Assembly: GCA_006386115.1 (NCBI GenBank)
Contig: VFIW01000049.1
Coordinates: 248,001-312,000 of the forward strand
Length of the DNA stretch: 64,000 nt
Origin: Globisporangium splendens
Lineage: Eukaryota > Oomycota > Peronosporomycetes > Pythiales > Pythiaceae
Reading direction: 5' to 3'
The notes below the pieces were generated by a model. The model made no database searches and was not told the DNA's origin. It worked only from the letters and a program-made list of their open reading frames with translations. Below are positions 10,216-23,200 of the stretch, in pieces. Both the position numbers and the translations under genes were made by a program. Every line of letters starts with the position of its first letter. Position 1 is the stretch's first letter.

Positions 10216-11151
10216 CAGGTTGTGGCTCACGACCAATGGAAAACAGAGAGGCATGAAGTGGTCTTACATGAGATCAGTTCACAACGCGACAACGCTTGCG
10301 TACATGTCATTTGGAGGTCCATGGAAGAATTTGACGTACACAAGAGAATGGCAATCCCCATTCATATCTTTTGTGGAGAGCAATATCAAAAGCAGGTGGA
10401 AGTGCAAGTGATGGAAGAAAGAGCGACTGCGTTTAAAGTGCGACAGCCTATCATCTGCAGCAAGTTCAACAGGTATTATAGCTGCCTGCATGTACAGTGG
10501 CTGACCAATTTTAAACGACAATGGATGGATACACCATGCGAATAGATACACGAAGTGCGAATGAGCGGCTACGCTTGGAAGGTAATGTTTATGAGCGCAC
10601 GACCATAATGGATGGATGACTGGTTGCTGGGGCTGAATGGGAAGCATGCAATGATGGATAACGCCGGATTGATTGTTGATTTCGTGTTTGTCACCTTCCA
10701 AAAGATCCAAAAGTTGCACTTGGGTCGCACCTTCTTTTAGCAAATACAGCGAAATATCACCCTCTTCTTACTGTGAACTAAACACTTCACCTGATTTTGG
10801 CACCATATGCCGTCTGTACCACCTCGTTCTGACTCAGCATGACTGCAGGAATGGCCAGCGTCTCGACCAGACAGACAGTCACGAAGAAGAAATTCTATCG
10901 CAGTCGAAGTGCGCGCTCGCATTTCCCAACAAGCGCTCTCCGCCGCCCCCTTCCGTCCGTCGCTCACGTTGGCGTTTGGCCTATTGTGCAGCGCCTGTGT
11001 ATCGTATCCGCGCTCTCCTTCGCGATCAGTCGGCGGGTCAACAGCCGGTGAAGAAAAAGCGAATCGTTCTCCTGTTGCACTACACGCGCCATCTGCTTCT
11101 TGATCCCGCAGCACTTTGTCACACATAAAAGCGTTAAACAGAACACAAGAT
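10216..11151. other. Intergenic spacer, no gene supported
   Basis: About 0.9 kb lies between the SMG8-like stop and the RING gene start. Short open frames on both strands have no recognisable domains and unlike composition. It probably holds the SMG8-like 3' UTR and the RING gene promoter. No RNA gene was recognised. Confidence 0.5.
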
Positions 11152-12455
11152 ATGTTTCTTCGAACGCTCTATGGATCGCGCATGCCGCAATCACTGCATG
11201 TAAGTGGCGTCTCTATATGCATATGATTTGCATCAATACCTGCATATTTGCATTGTGATCTCTCTCTCTCTCTCTCTCTCTCTTTGCAGCCGCGAGCGGA
11301 TCCGCAGATCTCAAGCTATTGGCAGGACGACACGACGAGTTCGCGTGAGATTGCGCGCGCCATGGAAGAAGCTGAGGGCCGCGCGGACGGCGACGACAAG
11401 AACGATATGAAGAAGAGCGCCGTGATCGCGATCTCGAGTGGCGAGAATGGCGGTGGCGTCGGTGCACGCGGTGGACGCCGCCTGCAGCTCTCGACCCAGC
11501 TTTTGTCCCAGCTGATCCCGGGACTGGACCCAGACTTTGACGGCTTGCGCGTGGAAGACATGGCGCACTCGCCCATCCAGGCTCAGCTCTCTCCCACGGG
11601 ACTGATCTCCATCGCTGCTGCTGACATTGACGAAGCAGCAGGAAACTCGTCACAGCAGCTCCCTGCGAACGCCACGCTCGACTGGGAGTTCATCGAGTCG
11701 CTGCGTCAATCGGGGCGCGAGGTAGCCAGTCAAGGCGACAGCCCTAATGAACCCCGCGCTGTTCGTCTGTGAGTGGCATTGTGATAAATGGCTTGTTGGC
11801 AAATATGTGTTGTTTGCTGACAATTCTGCTATCGTTTTTTTCTTTTCTTTTTAATAGAAATGCCATTTTTGAAGATGCGCTCGCCCAGGTAATCGCACCG
11901 CTGCCGCCATCGCGCTCTTCCGACCAATCTGAGGAAGGACAAGAGAACCAGAGCAAATTGCGCTTCCTGTCGCTCTTGCGCCGCATCAACGAATTGCGCT
12001 CGCAACAAGTCGATGTAAGCACTTTTGTGCCTGCTATTTCATTGCCCAATCTTCTTCTGCCACTTGCTAACTTGTTGTTCTTGGTTGGCTGTTTATCATA
12101 CAAGACGGAGAGTTGGGATGGACTCCCATATCCGCAAATACTCGCGCTGCCAACGTTCAAGTACTCGGTGCGCGAGAAGCGCGAGGAGGACACGGAAGCA
12201 TCCAGCGAGGAACGGATCAACAACACCCTGTGAGTGCTTTTTGCCTTTCTCTTAGTGCCAGCAGTGGCTCAAAACTAACTTCTTGCTTTGCTATGATGGC
12301 ACCACAGTTGTGCGGTTTGCTACACCGAGTACGCCCCCGACGAAGAAGTGCGCGCGCTGCCGTGTCTCCACTTTTACCACCGCGAGTGCATCGATCAGTG
12401 GCTCCTGCACCATCGCCTGTGCCCCATTTGCAAGCACGTCGTGGCCGTGTATTGA
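11152..12455 (+). CDS. RING-H2 E3 ubiquitin ligase
   Basis: Five exons in consistent phase: 11152-11199, 11290-11768, 11858-12014, 12105-12229 and 12308-12455, about 320 residues. The start is the first ATG in frame, and exon 1 codes only 16 residues. The last exon carries a complete RING-H2 finger at the extreme C-terminus: CAVC, then CLHFYHRECIDQWL and CPICKHVVAVY (C-x2-C, C-x-H-x2-H-x2-C, C-x2-C). The region in front is acidic and Ser-rich with no membrane segment, so it is probably soluble. It should pass ubiquitin from an E2 to an unknown substrate. Intron 1 ends in a long TC repeat next to the acceptor. It converges with the UGP gene, 292 bp stop to stop. Confidence 0.85.
11259..11284 (+). 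repeat. (TC)n microsatellite at a 3' splice site
   Basis: About 13 TC units form the polypyrimidine tract of intron 1 of the RING-H2 gene, ending just before the TTTGCAG acceptor at 11283-11289. Confidence 0.85.
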
Positions 12456-12747
12456 GAGAACTCGTAGGCTCTTGCGTGTGTGTGTGCGTGTATGGGGATT
12501 TCGTTGTATTTGTATGGTTCGTTGCATGAGATACGTGGGGATTTCCTTGCAAATGGTATCACTTTTTTACTGGTTCATGTTAAATTTGAGTTAGCTTCAT
12601 GAGGGAAAATGTACATTCTTTTGCATATAGGGCAATGGCCAAATGGGACCAAGCAAAGGGACACCATTGCGGCATGAGAGAGATCGCCACCGACCTGGGT
12701 CATCGATGCTTGTTGTTCTCTCTGTCTCGTCCTCTTGGTCTACGCCC

Positions 12748-14649
<1,902 letters not shown>

Positions 14650-15559
14650 GCGCTCGTCTCCCTCCTGTCTGCTGCACAGGACAGTACACACACGTGCTCT
14701 CTCTCTCTCTTGTTGTTCTTTACGATGACGTCTCTTGTATTAAGACACACACGCGCGCAGGAAGCTGATGCTGATGGCGCGGATCCGTCGGGAGAATAAC
14801 GCGGAAATGAGGCAAGTGCTGTGTCGTGGAAACGAGTAGGATTTTTGTCGTTTGGACTCTCGTTTTTGAGACGAAAATAAAAAGACTGTGTATTCCAACT
14901 GAACCCTGTGTATAATGCCTATTGCACCGAATGACAGCACACACACACAGCAAGTTGAGGCTTGTAAACACAAGAAATAGTGTGCTGGAGGATTATGATC
15001 GCATTAGGAGAGGTGGGACGCGCAAGATGATCCTTACGACCCACAGCGCGTCACACATTCGTTCCCACGGGTGTTTGAAACTGTTTTAAACATACCAGAG
15101 TGATGGTTGAAGTCTCTCTTCTGTCACGATCTTACGGTACAAAGCTCAACGTGCAATACGTTCCTGTCAGAATGAGTTTACACCTTGGATGAAGAGCACT
15201 GTGTCACTAATAACAGACATTTGGTCAGTGCGGTCTCTTCACAGTTTCGCAGCTGAGGGGAAAGAAATAGACAGACCACCATGCGACAGGATGCGCAATA
15301 CGGAAATCAAATCTTCTCCTTTGCATCTCAAAAATCGATGTCTTGTATTCAATTCACGTTGATATTCGAATCTTGCAGTCGCGTATTCTGGATCTGATGA
15401 AATTAGAAGCAATGCAAGCGTGTGCAACGCCTGGGCATGTGTGCAGCACAAGGTCACACACACACATCAAGAAGAGGACAAGCGAGCGCCACTGCCTGAG
15501 GAGCCTGCAGAAGCAAACTTTCGCGAAAAGCAAGCAGGCGAAGAGCTACGACACTGAAC
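14650..15559. other. Divergent promoter region, no gene seen
   Basis: About 0.9 kb separates the UGP start (minus) from the S28 protease start (plus). It contains short CT and CA runs (near 14697-14711 and 14939-14951) and no supported ORF. Both promoters should lie here. Confidence 0.5.
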
Positions 15560-17406
15560 ATGGCGCGACGACCGCTGAACGAGGCGAGTCCGCTGCTACA
15601 CAACATGAGCTTCCAGTCGGAGGGCGGCGCGTCCGCGTGCTCGACGGGGTCCGAGCCGTCGATCGTGCCGCAGCGGTGGCGCCGACGATTCCCGATCATC
15701 CAGTCCACGATCAACGGTGCGTCGATGGTAGTTTGGCTTTATTGGGATATAGTTAGTCAAACTGACCGCACTATTTGGTTCAATGTGATGCAGTGGTGAA
15801 AAGCCGCCCACTTCGCGTGTCGGTATTCGCAGGTCTGGCGTTCGTGTTCGGTGTGATCGTGCTGGTGCAGACGCAGACGCTGGTCGCGACGGCGAACCTC
15901 CCGGACAGTGCGTTCCGTGCGATGGACGGTCTCCTGGGAGACTCGGCGCCAAAGTTCCGCGCCGACGCGTCCAACTGCACCGAGCTGTACTTTGAGCAGG
16001 TTGTCGATCACTTTTCGTGGCTCCCAGCGGAAACGCGCGATGAGAACGGTACTGCGACCACATCTGCGAAGCCGGCGACGTACAAGCAGCGCTACTTGAT
16101 CAACGACCAGTTCTGGGACCCGAGTGACAAGAAGGCGCCAATGTTTTTCTACACGGGCAACGAAGGCGACGTGACGCTTTATGCGAACCACACAGGCTTG
16201 ATGTGGGAAAACGCGCAGAAATTCAATGCGCTGATCGTGTTTGCGGAACACCGCTACTACGGCAAGAGTATGCCCTTTGGAGATGACTACATGAAGCATC
16301 TCGCGTATCTCAACCACGAGCAAGCGCTCGCTGACTTCACGGAGTTGATCTTCTTCCTGCAAAAGGGTGAACATAAGGCGGAAGAACACCCCGTGATTGT
16401 GTTTGGCGGAAGCTACGGCGGCATGCTCTCTGCGTGGTTCCGCATGAAATATCCGTCCATTGTTCACGGCGCGATCGCTGCATCCGCGCCAATCTTTGGG
16501 TTCCCCAGCTTTCCGCAATGGAAAGGAGACAACTACTGGCAGATTGTGACCCGTGATGCAACACCTGAAACGGGTTCGGCCAAGAACTGCGTGCCAAATG
16601 CGAAGAAGTCGTGGCAAAAGATCTTTGCGCTTGCAAAGTCAGAAGCCGGACGCGAAAAGCTCACGAGTATTTTCCGACTGTGTGCACCACTGACCAAAGA
16701 ATCAGAAGGTGAAGATCTGGCGATGCTGACGCTCTTTGGCTTCGACAACCTTGCCATGGGAAACTTCCCGTATCCGTCGAGTTACCTGACTGGTGGTGCC
16801 GCTGACCTCCCGGCGTGGCCTGTGCGAGAAGCGTGCACTCATCTTGCCGGCGATTTCCAGGATGGGCGTGATGACGACACGCTACTCGCAGCGCTGCGTG
16901 ATGCTGGCAACGTCTTCAACAATGCCACCAAGGATGTTCAATGCCTCAAGTTGCCGTCGCAAGAAGACTTTGATGGCATTTGGGATTTCCAGTGGTGCAC
17001 TCAGATGCTCCCACAAGAGACGTACTTTAACACGAACGGTGAAACGGACATGTTCTGGCGTCGCAACATCACTATGGAGCAGATCCAAGACCACTGCCAG
17101 AAAACGTGGAGCGTGACACCAGATCCGAACTGGATCCGTGTGAGCTACGGCGACTCGAACCTCCGCTTTGCCTCGAACATCGTGTTTAGCAACGGGATGC
17201 TCGATCCCTGGAGCAGCGGTGGTGTACACCACGTGCCTGAAGGATCCAAGGTCACGATCGTCAACATCGAAGAAGGTGCGCATCACTTGGACCTGTTCTT
17301 CAGCCACCCGGATGACCCGGTGTCCGTCAAGAAAGCACGGAAGATCGAAGTTGCGCACATCCGCAAATGGATTGACGAATACGTCGAAGTCCAAAGCGCC
17401 ATCTAA
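15560..17406 (+). CDS. Serine carboxypeptidase S28 (lysosomal Pro-X carboxypeptidase-like)
   Basis: Two exons, 15560-15716 and 15794-17406, give 589 residues. The first 60 residues are cytosol-like and Ser-rich. A hydrophobic stretch (VSVFAGLAFVFGVIVLVQ) follows, probably a signal anchor, so the enzyme is type II membrane-bound or released by cleavage. The body is a complete S28 peptidase: NCTELYFEQVVDHFSW, APMFFYTGNEGDV, FAEHRYYGKSMPFG, then the nucleophile in GGSYGGMLSAW (Ser codon 16411-16413). The acid is in SNGMLDPWSSGG (Asp 17203-17205) and the base in EEGAHHLDL (His 17281-17283). Family members remove residues after a penultimate proline in acidic compartments. Several N-x-S/T sites fit a lumenal location. 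All three catalytic residues are present. Confidence 0.92.
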
Positions 17407-17523
17407 TCTATCTGGTTCATACACGAAATGATTCGCAGTCAGTGAAAATTTGCACCTTTCAAGAATCGATGATTTCACTCACTGGTCTTCATCGACTGAA
17501 TCATCCTTCACTCACGGGAACTG

Positions 17524-17540
17524 ACCGGTTCTCAACCGGT
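17524..17540. other. Short perfect hairpin upstream of the ribophorin gene
   Basis: ACCGGTT-CTC-AACCGGT forms a 7-bp stem with a 3-nt loop. It sits about 120 bp after the S28 stop and 150 bp before the ribophorin II start. It could be a protein-binding palindrome or a structure in either UTR; no function is assigned. Confidence 0.4.
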
Positions 17541-17687
17541 ATTCTTAAATCACCTTAAAACCTCGATTCCATCAAGTTAAACCTTATCCGAGGTGTTTTT
17601 GCTGAGGATTTAGGGAGATCTGTGTGGATCGTGTGCTGGAATCGCAACACGTAGCAGCCCACAACGCTAATCAAAGAGCAGAAGAAA

Positions 17688-19208
17688 ATGGCGTCGTTCC
17701 GCAAGACGATGCTGCGAGCGCTGGCGGCGGTCGCCCTCGCGGCCAGTGCCGCCCACGCCGCGTCCTTCGGAGTCGCGGTGGCGTCCAGCAAGGTCGCGCT
17801 CTCGAAGGGAGTGCTGGAGCTCGGCATCACGTTGTCGCCAGCGCAGCCCGATGTGAAGGAGCTCACCATTGACACCCTGGTCGACACCACGGGCACCGCG
17901 ATCCTCTCCAACTTGGTGCGTGCTCTACATGTGCTCTAATTGGTAACACATCTTGCGGAATCATTCACGTACGCATTCTCGGTATAATTCGTTTGGATAT
18001 GACAGAAAGTCGCTGGTAACGGAGAAAAGTTTGTCGCTGTGCTCGATGGCGCCAAGAAGTTGGCGGCGGGCATGTACAAGCTGAAGGTCACTGCGGAGAA
18101 GAAAGAAAAGATCAAGGAAGTGGTGACGGAGAAGGTCGGCGAAGAAGAAGTCAAGAAGACCGTGGAGAAGGAAGTGACCAAGGAAGTGGTGTCGGAAGTG
18201 CTGCAAGTCAAGGTCACGGTCCCTGTGGTGGTCGCGAGCGCCGAACTAAACGGTCTCTCGCTTGCTCTGGGGGAGACCGTGAGCAAGCAGGAGTTCAGCT
18301 CCGGCTCCGGGGATGCGCTGCGCGTGGAGATCAAGCTACAGCACAAGCACGACAAGTCGCCAGTCACAGCGCACCAGGCGTTCTTGCGCTTCACGCACAA
18401 GGCGGACAAGGTGGACACGTACTTTGTGCTCACGGCGGACAAGAAGAAGACCCACTCGGCATTCCTTCAGTTCTCGACGCTCAGCAAGAAATTCGGGTAC
18501 AAGTCTGGCGTCCACAAGCTCCAGCTGATCCTCGGCGACCCAACGTTTGAGGTAATTGCTCCTTCATGTCGGCGAATGCAGCTGCTCTCTTCGATTCTTG
18601 CTGACCGTCCTGCTTTATTGTGTATGTGTCTAGAAATCGATTGTGTGGGATCTTGGTGAGCTTGACCTTCTCCTGGCTTCGGAGCCGCCACCGACCCCGT
18701 CGCCGTTGTACGCCAAGCACTTGCTCCACGAGAGTGACACGACGTTGAAGGCGCTGCCAGAGATCAAGCACATCATGCGTCCTCAAGACCCGCGTCCTCC
18801 GATCACCGTCTCGCTCGCGTTCACGGGCGCTGTGCTGGTGAGTTGGTTGTCTTGCTTTGTGTCGCCTTGCTCCGCTCGGAAGTTCTAAAAACGAGTATGT
18901 GGCACGGTCCCTTTTTAAAATTGTTGTAACAGGCGCCACTCGCAGTCTTTTTGATCTTCGTGCTGAAGCTTCAGCTGAACATCAGCAAGTTGTTCCAGGG
19001 CTCGGTGTTCATCTTTGGCTCGGGTTTCCTCGCGACGCTGGCCACGATTTTTGGGCTCTTCGGCTGGTACTGGCTCGAGCTCACGATGTTCCGCACGCTC
19101 GGTTACTTGGCTGTGTTGGGCACGGCGAACCTCTGGTTCGGGCTGCTCACGTTGAAGCGCCTCGCAGCGGACGACGCGAAGGCCGGAAAGAAAGCCAAGC
19201 ACGAGTGA
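17688..19208 (+). CDS. RPN2: Ribophorin II-like oligosaccharyltransferase subunit
   Basis: Four phase-0 exons: 17688-17915, 18006-18551, 18634-18837 and 18933-19208, about 417 residues. An N-terminal signal peptide (Ala/Leu-rich core ending near AAHAAS) is followed by a beta-rich lumenal part with an unusual Lys/Glu/Val-rich insert (about 18090-18210). The C-terminal part matches ribophorin II/Swp1: KHIMRPQDPRPPITVSLAFT, then three hydrophobic segments (APLAVFLIFVLKL, VFIFGSGFLATLATIFGLFG, FRTLGYLAVLGTANLWFGLL) and a basic tail. The subunit belongs to the ER complex that N-glycosylates nascent proteins. It is shorter than human RPN2 (about 630 residues), nearer the size of yeast Swp1 plus extra lumenal sequence. 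The C-terminal pattern makes the call strong although the lumenal part is diverged. Confidence 0.85.
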
Positions 19209-20249
19209 GCGAACGCGCTCATCATAACAGCAAGCAAGCGAAGCAGGCGGCCTTGCTTCCCGTCCGCGCCGACGGAAGAACAACAACAAACAACCATACA
19301 ACACGCCATTACTGGAAGGCATTCCCATGTTCGCTCTTTCCATTTCTTCGCTTGCCTATGTGCACTTCGATTCACTCTTTTCCCTGCACTCATCCATCGA
19401 ATGTTCGCATTGGCGCCACGCCTTCTTTTCTTCTGATTTCCTGCTGCTGTGGAGAGCCTCATGCCCAGACATAAGCAGAGAGGATCGCGCGAGAGAGAAC
19501 GTGTGGAACAAGCGGTCATTTCTGGTCGTAGAGAAGCGTCACCTGGCCGCCACAGCTGAACCTCATCCATCGAATGGTGGAATGGGTGTCCATGTCCGCC
19601 TCGTAATCTTTTTGTTTGCCTCTGGTTTAGTGTCGGACAACGTCGATCCGCACAACACGGTGTGGTCAGTTGCCACGTATCAGCCAACTCCGCCATTATG
19701 GTCCAACTGTTCAAGATCGCTTCTCGTTACATATCCCTCCCGTTCAGATCGGAAACTGTGTGTCAAACCAGACGTCGCCCCGCCTCTCGCCGAGTGTGGT
19801 TCGCCAATCGCTCCGAAACCTCTGCGAATCCATATTGAAGTGGTCAGTGACCCGCACTTGCCACACAGTTAAAATTAAAAGACCTTTATAATAGAATACC
19901 TGATTAAGTAGATGCTCTTTTCACCCAGCATTCAAGCTTTTTTTTGCGGTTTGGTGACGCGTGCGCGCATTTGTGCAGAAGATGGAAGGAAGAAGAGCAG
20001 AAGGCGGCATTCGATGGAAGGAATTGGCGCCGCCGTCCATTTGAATAACAGCGAACGAAACAAAAAAAAGAAGAAGAAAGAAATGGAAGAAGATTTGAAC
20101 CACGCGGAGCGACGATCGGGCGATTCGAACGATCGCTTTAAAGGCACGAGAAGCCACCAAACAAGCGCGTGACCGCCCGCCCTGTCAGTCACTCTTCTAT
20201 TTCCCGCCCAAGCAGAGCTGTCTGTCTGGTCGCTTGGCACTCTGCCTTT
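19209..20249. other. Intergenic spacer, no gene supported
   Basis: About 1 kb between the ribophorin II stop and the predicted first exon of the RhoGEF gene. Overlapping open frames on both strands (about 19100-19870) have no domain and contradict each other. An A-rich stretch lies near 20060-20085. It probably holds 3' UTR and promoter sequence. Confidence 0.5.
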
Positions 20250-23200
20250 ATGGACAGCGGCATGGTGAAGAAGACGCACGCCACCGTGAGCAGTGCTTCG
20301 TACGTCAAAGGCGAGGAGACCCGCGCGACCGAGGCGCTGGATCTGCGGTACGACTATATTTACATATAAGGGAGCGGTGGGTGGGCGGATTCTGGGGCAG
20401 TAACGTGTCTGATGTGGAAGAGAACCCAAAGATGCGTTTTTATGCCGTGTCAATTGGGGAAAGAGCGATGTCTGTCTCTATTATGAATGGAGATGCTTGC
20501 AGCCACCCGCTTGCCTCTGACTCACATGTCTGAGAGCACTCGCCTTTCTACTCTTTTTGACGTACCACCCACTCGTTCGACTCATTTTTCTTTATTGTGC
20601 TTCTTGGCGCTGATTGTGTGCGTGGCTTATCCAATAGATCGCTTGCCGACCTGACAAACTTTGCCGTCGAAGACAAGGCGCCATTCACAAAGCATTGCGA
20701 TCCTGAACGAGAGCAGCCGACTGACAACCAACTGCTCGAGCACGATCCGGACGAGACGAAGAAAATGGTGCCGATCAATAGCGCAGTGTGTCTCCGTCCA
20801 GGCGTGATCTTGTTCGACCCAAAGGATCTGGAGACCACGTCGATGCGCAGGAAAACGTTCCAGCTCCAACTCGAGGTGCCCGAAGAGAATGACCTCGATA
20901 GCGAAGCAAGCAAGTCGAACGACAACCAGAGCACGCATGAGGACGAAGAGAGTGAAGATGTGAAAAACAACCGGATACGCACGAAAGTGATCGAAGAGAT
21001 CTGCTCGACGGAAAAGACGTATGTGCGCGATATTCGCACGCTCCATGATTTCTACATCGTCCCGCTCGAAGATAACAAGCACCCGATCATGGAAGATGCG
21101 CAAATCGCCGTGTTTTTCAACAATTTGCGCCAATTGGTCATGCTCAACTCGAAGCTACTCAACGACTTGACGGAGATTGTCGAAAAGCGATCGGCGCCGA
21201 TGAGCTTCTCGCCTGGTTCAGGAAAAGCAGGCAACAACAACAACAGTCCAGTGGAGCCCTCTGCAGGCGTTGGCGCCATTTTCTGCAGATACGCACCTCT
21301 GTTCAAGCTGTACGCGGGATATGCAAAGGACTACGAGGAAGTCGCGCAATTGCTTCGAAATTATGCCAAAGACACGCGATTGGGGTTTACAGCGTTTTTG
21401 GAGAATTGTCGCGCGCGATCTGGGTCGACGAAGAACTTTGAGAGTTTTCTGATCATGCCAATCCAGCGGATTCCTCGGTACAAACTGCTTCTGGAGCGAG
21501 TTTACCAACACACTCAAGAGGGTCACCGAGATGAACATTTCCTGAGTGAAGCAGTGAATCGCATCAGCTTTGCGGCTTCTCTTATCAACGAGACTGTGCG
21601 TCATCAAGAAAACCTTGAAACAGTGTTAGAGACGCAGAAACAATTCGTGGGGCAGCTCTCTTTGTTTACACCCGATCGAAGGCTGATCAAGTCCGGAAAA
21701 CTTGTGAAGATGTCAACCAAGCGACAGGAAGAAGTGATACTGCATCTTTTCAACGATATTCTGCTGTACAGTGACGTGCTCATTACTGGCGGGTATCGCG
21801 TTCGCCGCATTGTGCATCTGAACTCGAAGGCTGTGGGAGTAAAATGCAATTTGCCGTCTTCCTATGATTCGCTTCTGGAGTCAAAGAGTCTCGGAAGCGA
21901 CTGCGGATTTCTTGTCTCGAGTCTGGAGAAAACATTCGTTTTGTTTGCTGCAACGCCAGACGCCAGGACAGAGTGGGTCGATGCGATATCCAACGCAATC
22001 AAGGATGCACAAAAAGATGTGATCAGCGCCACAAGTGAGGGACCTGCTGATGCTGCAGCTCTTTGGGTCCCAGACGCCGTTGTGGGGTCCTGTACAATCT
22101 GTCATAGCGCCTTTAAGCTGTACTTCCGGAGGCACCATTGTCGTCGCTGTGGAGCTGTTGTGTGCGGGAACTGCTCTGGGAAACGGTCGATCCTTTTCAT
22201 TGGAGAAAGTGGACAAGAGCAGCGCGTGTGTAACTCGTGCTTCAAAGTGCTTGACTTGGTCAAGAAAGCCGCTCGTCATTGGTTATCCCGTGTGATAGAA
22301 TTCCGAGGCGTATTACGTCGAAAGCGTTGGAACAAGTGGGGCGAGCACTATTTCGAACTAAAAGCCGGGATTTTGAAGCAGTACACAGTAGCGTCTGGCA
22401 ATGGCAACAATATCAAGTGCTGTACGGACACGCTTGATTTAGCTGGTGCTATTGTCCTTCGTCGTTCTGACACTCGATCTCAAAAAAATCGATACTGCTT
22501 TCAAATCTCAACGTCCGACTTCTTCGACTCAGACACCATTGAAGAAGAGTCGTACCCTGAACCACCATCTGCACCGAGCAATCTCATGCTGAAGATGTCA
22601 CCGTTGAAGCAAGCAGTCACCCGCTTTGGAGATGCCGTGCGCAACCGGGACTCGACGAGCACCATGAGCAGTGAAATCAGCCTGCCCAGTTTCTCGAAGC
22701 CTGTGAATGATGAAAATGGGTGGATCCTGTGTGCGAGTTCGTACGAAGAAGAGATGGCGTGGTCCTCTGCGATTCAGAAATCAGCCGACAAGGCATTGAG
22801 TCGGATCCGGCGCTCGCGGGTGACCGAGTCTGCGTTGCTGCTTTCGCTCGATCGAGTTAACAGTATGGGCTCCAACATGTTGAGTGGGAGAGCTTCGGAG
22901 CTGGGTCAGTGGGGCTTCTTAGATGAGAGTGCGAAACTAGAACATCGAAGGCTGCAGATCCTGAAGGAGATCATCCGATCGGAAGAGAGCTATGTCATTT
23001 GCCTTGGTGAGTGCATACGGATTTTTGTTCAGCCACTGCTGTTGCGTCAGCTTGAAGGTCAAAAAATGTTTCGCCGACGTCAAAGCAAGTACAAGAAATC
23101 GTTCCTTCACCCATTTGGCGGGAGTGCTAGCAGCAGCATCTCTGCTGCAGCCAGTGAACTATCGCAACGAGCGCTAAGCAATAGCAGTATCCAGAACATG

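Noticed and set aside
10222..10545. 107-codon frame after the SMG8-like stop
   Set aside because: No known domain and no convincing splice link to the gene before it; likely 3' UTR.
19103..19872. Overlapping open frames on both strands after the ribophorin II gene
   Set aside because: No domain, odd composition, and the two strands contradict each other; treated as spacer.
20597..20637. Start of the RhoGEF protein at 20597
   Set aside because: That codon is GTG and the stretch reads as an intron end (CCAATAG); an upstream exon with ATG at 20250 fits in phase.
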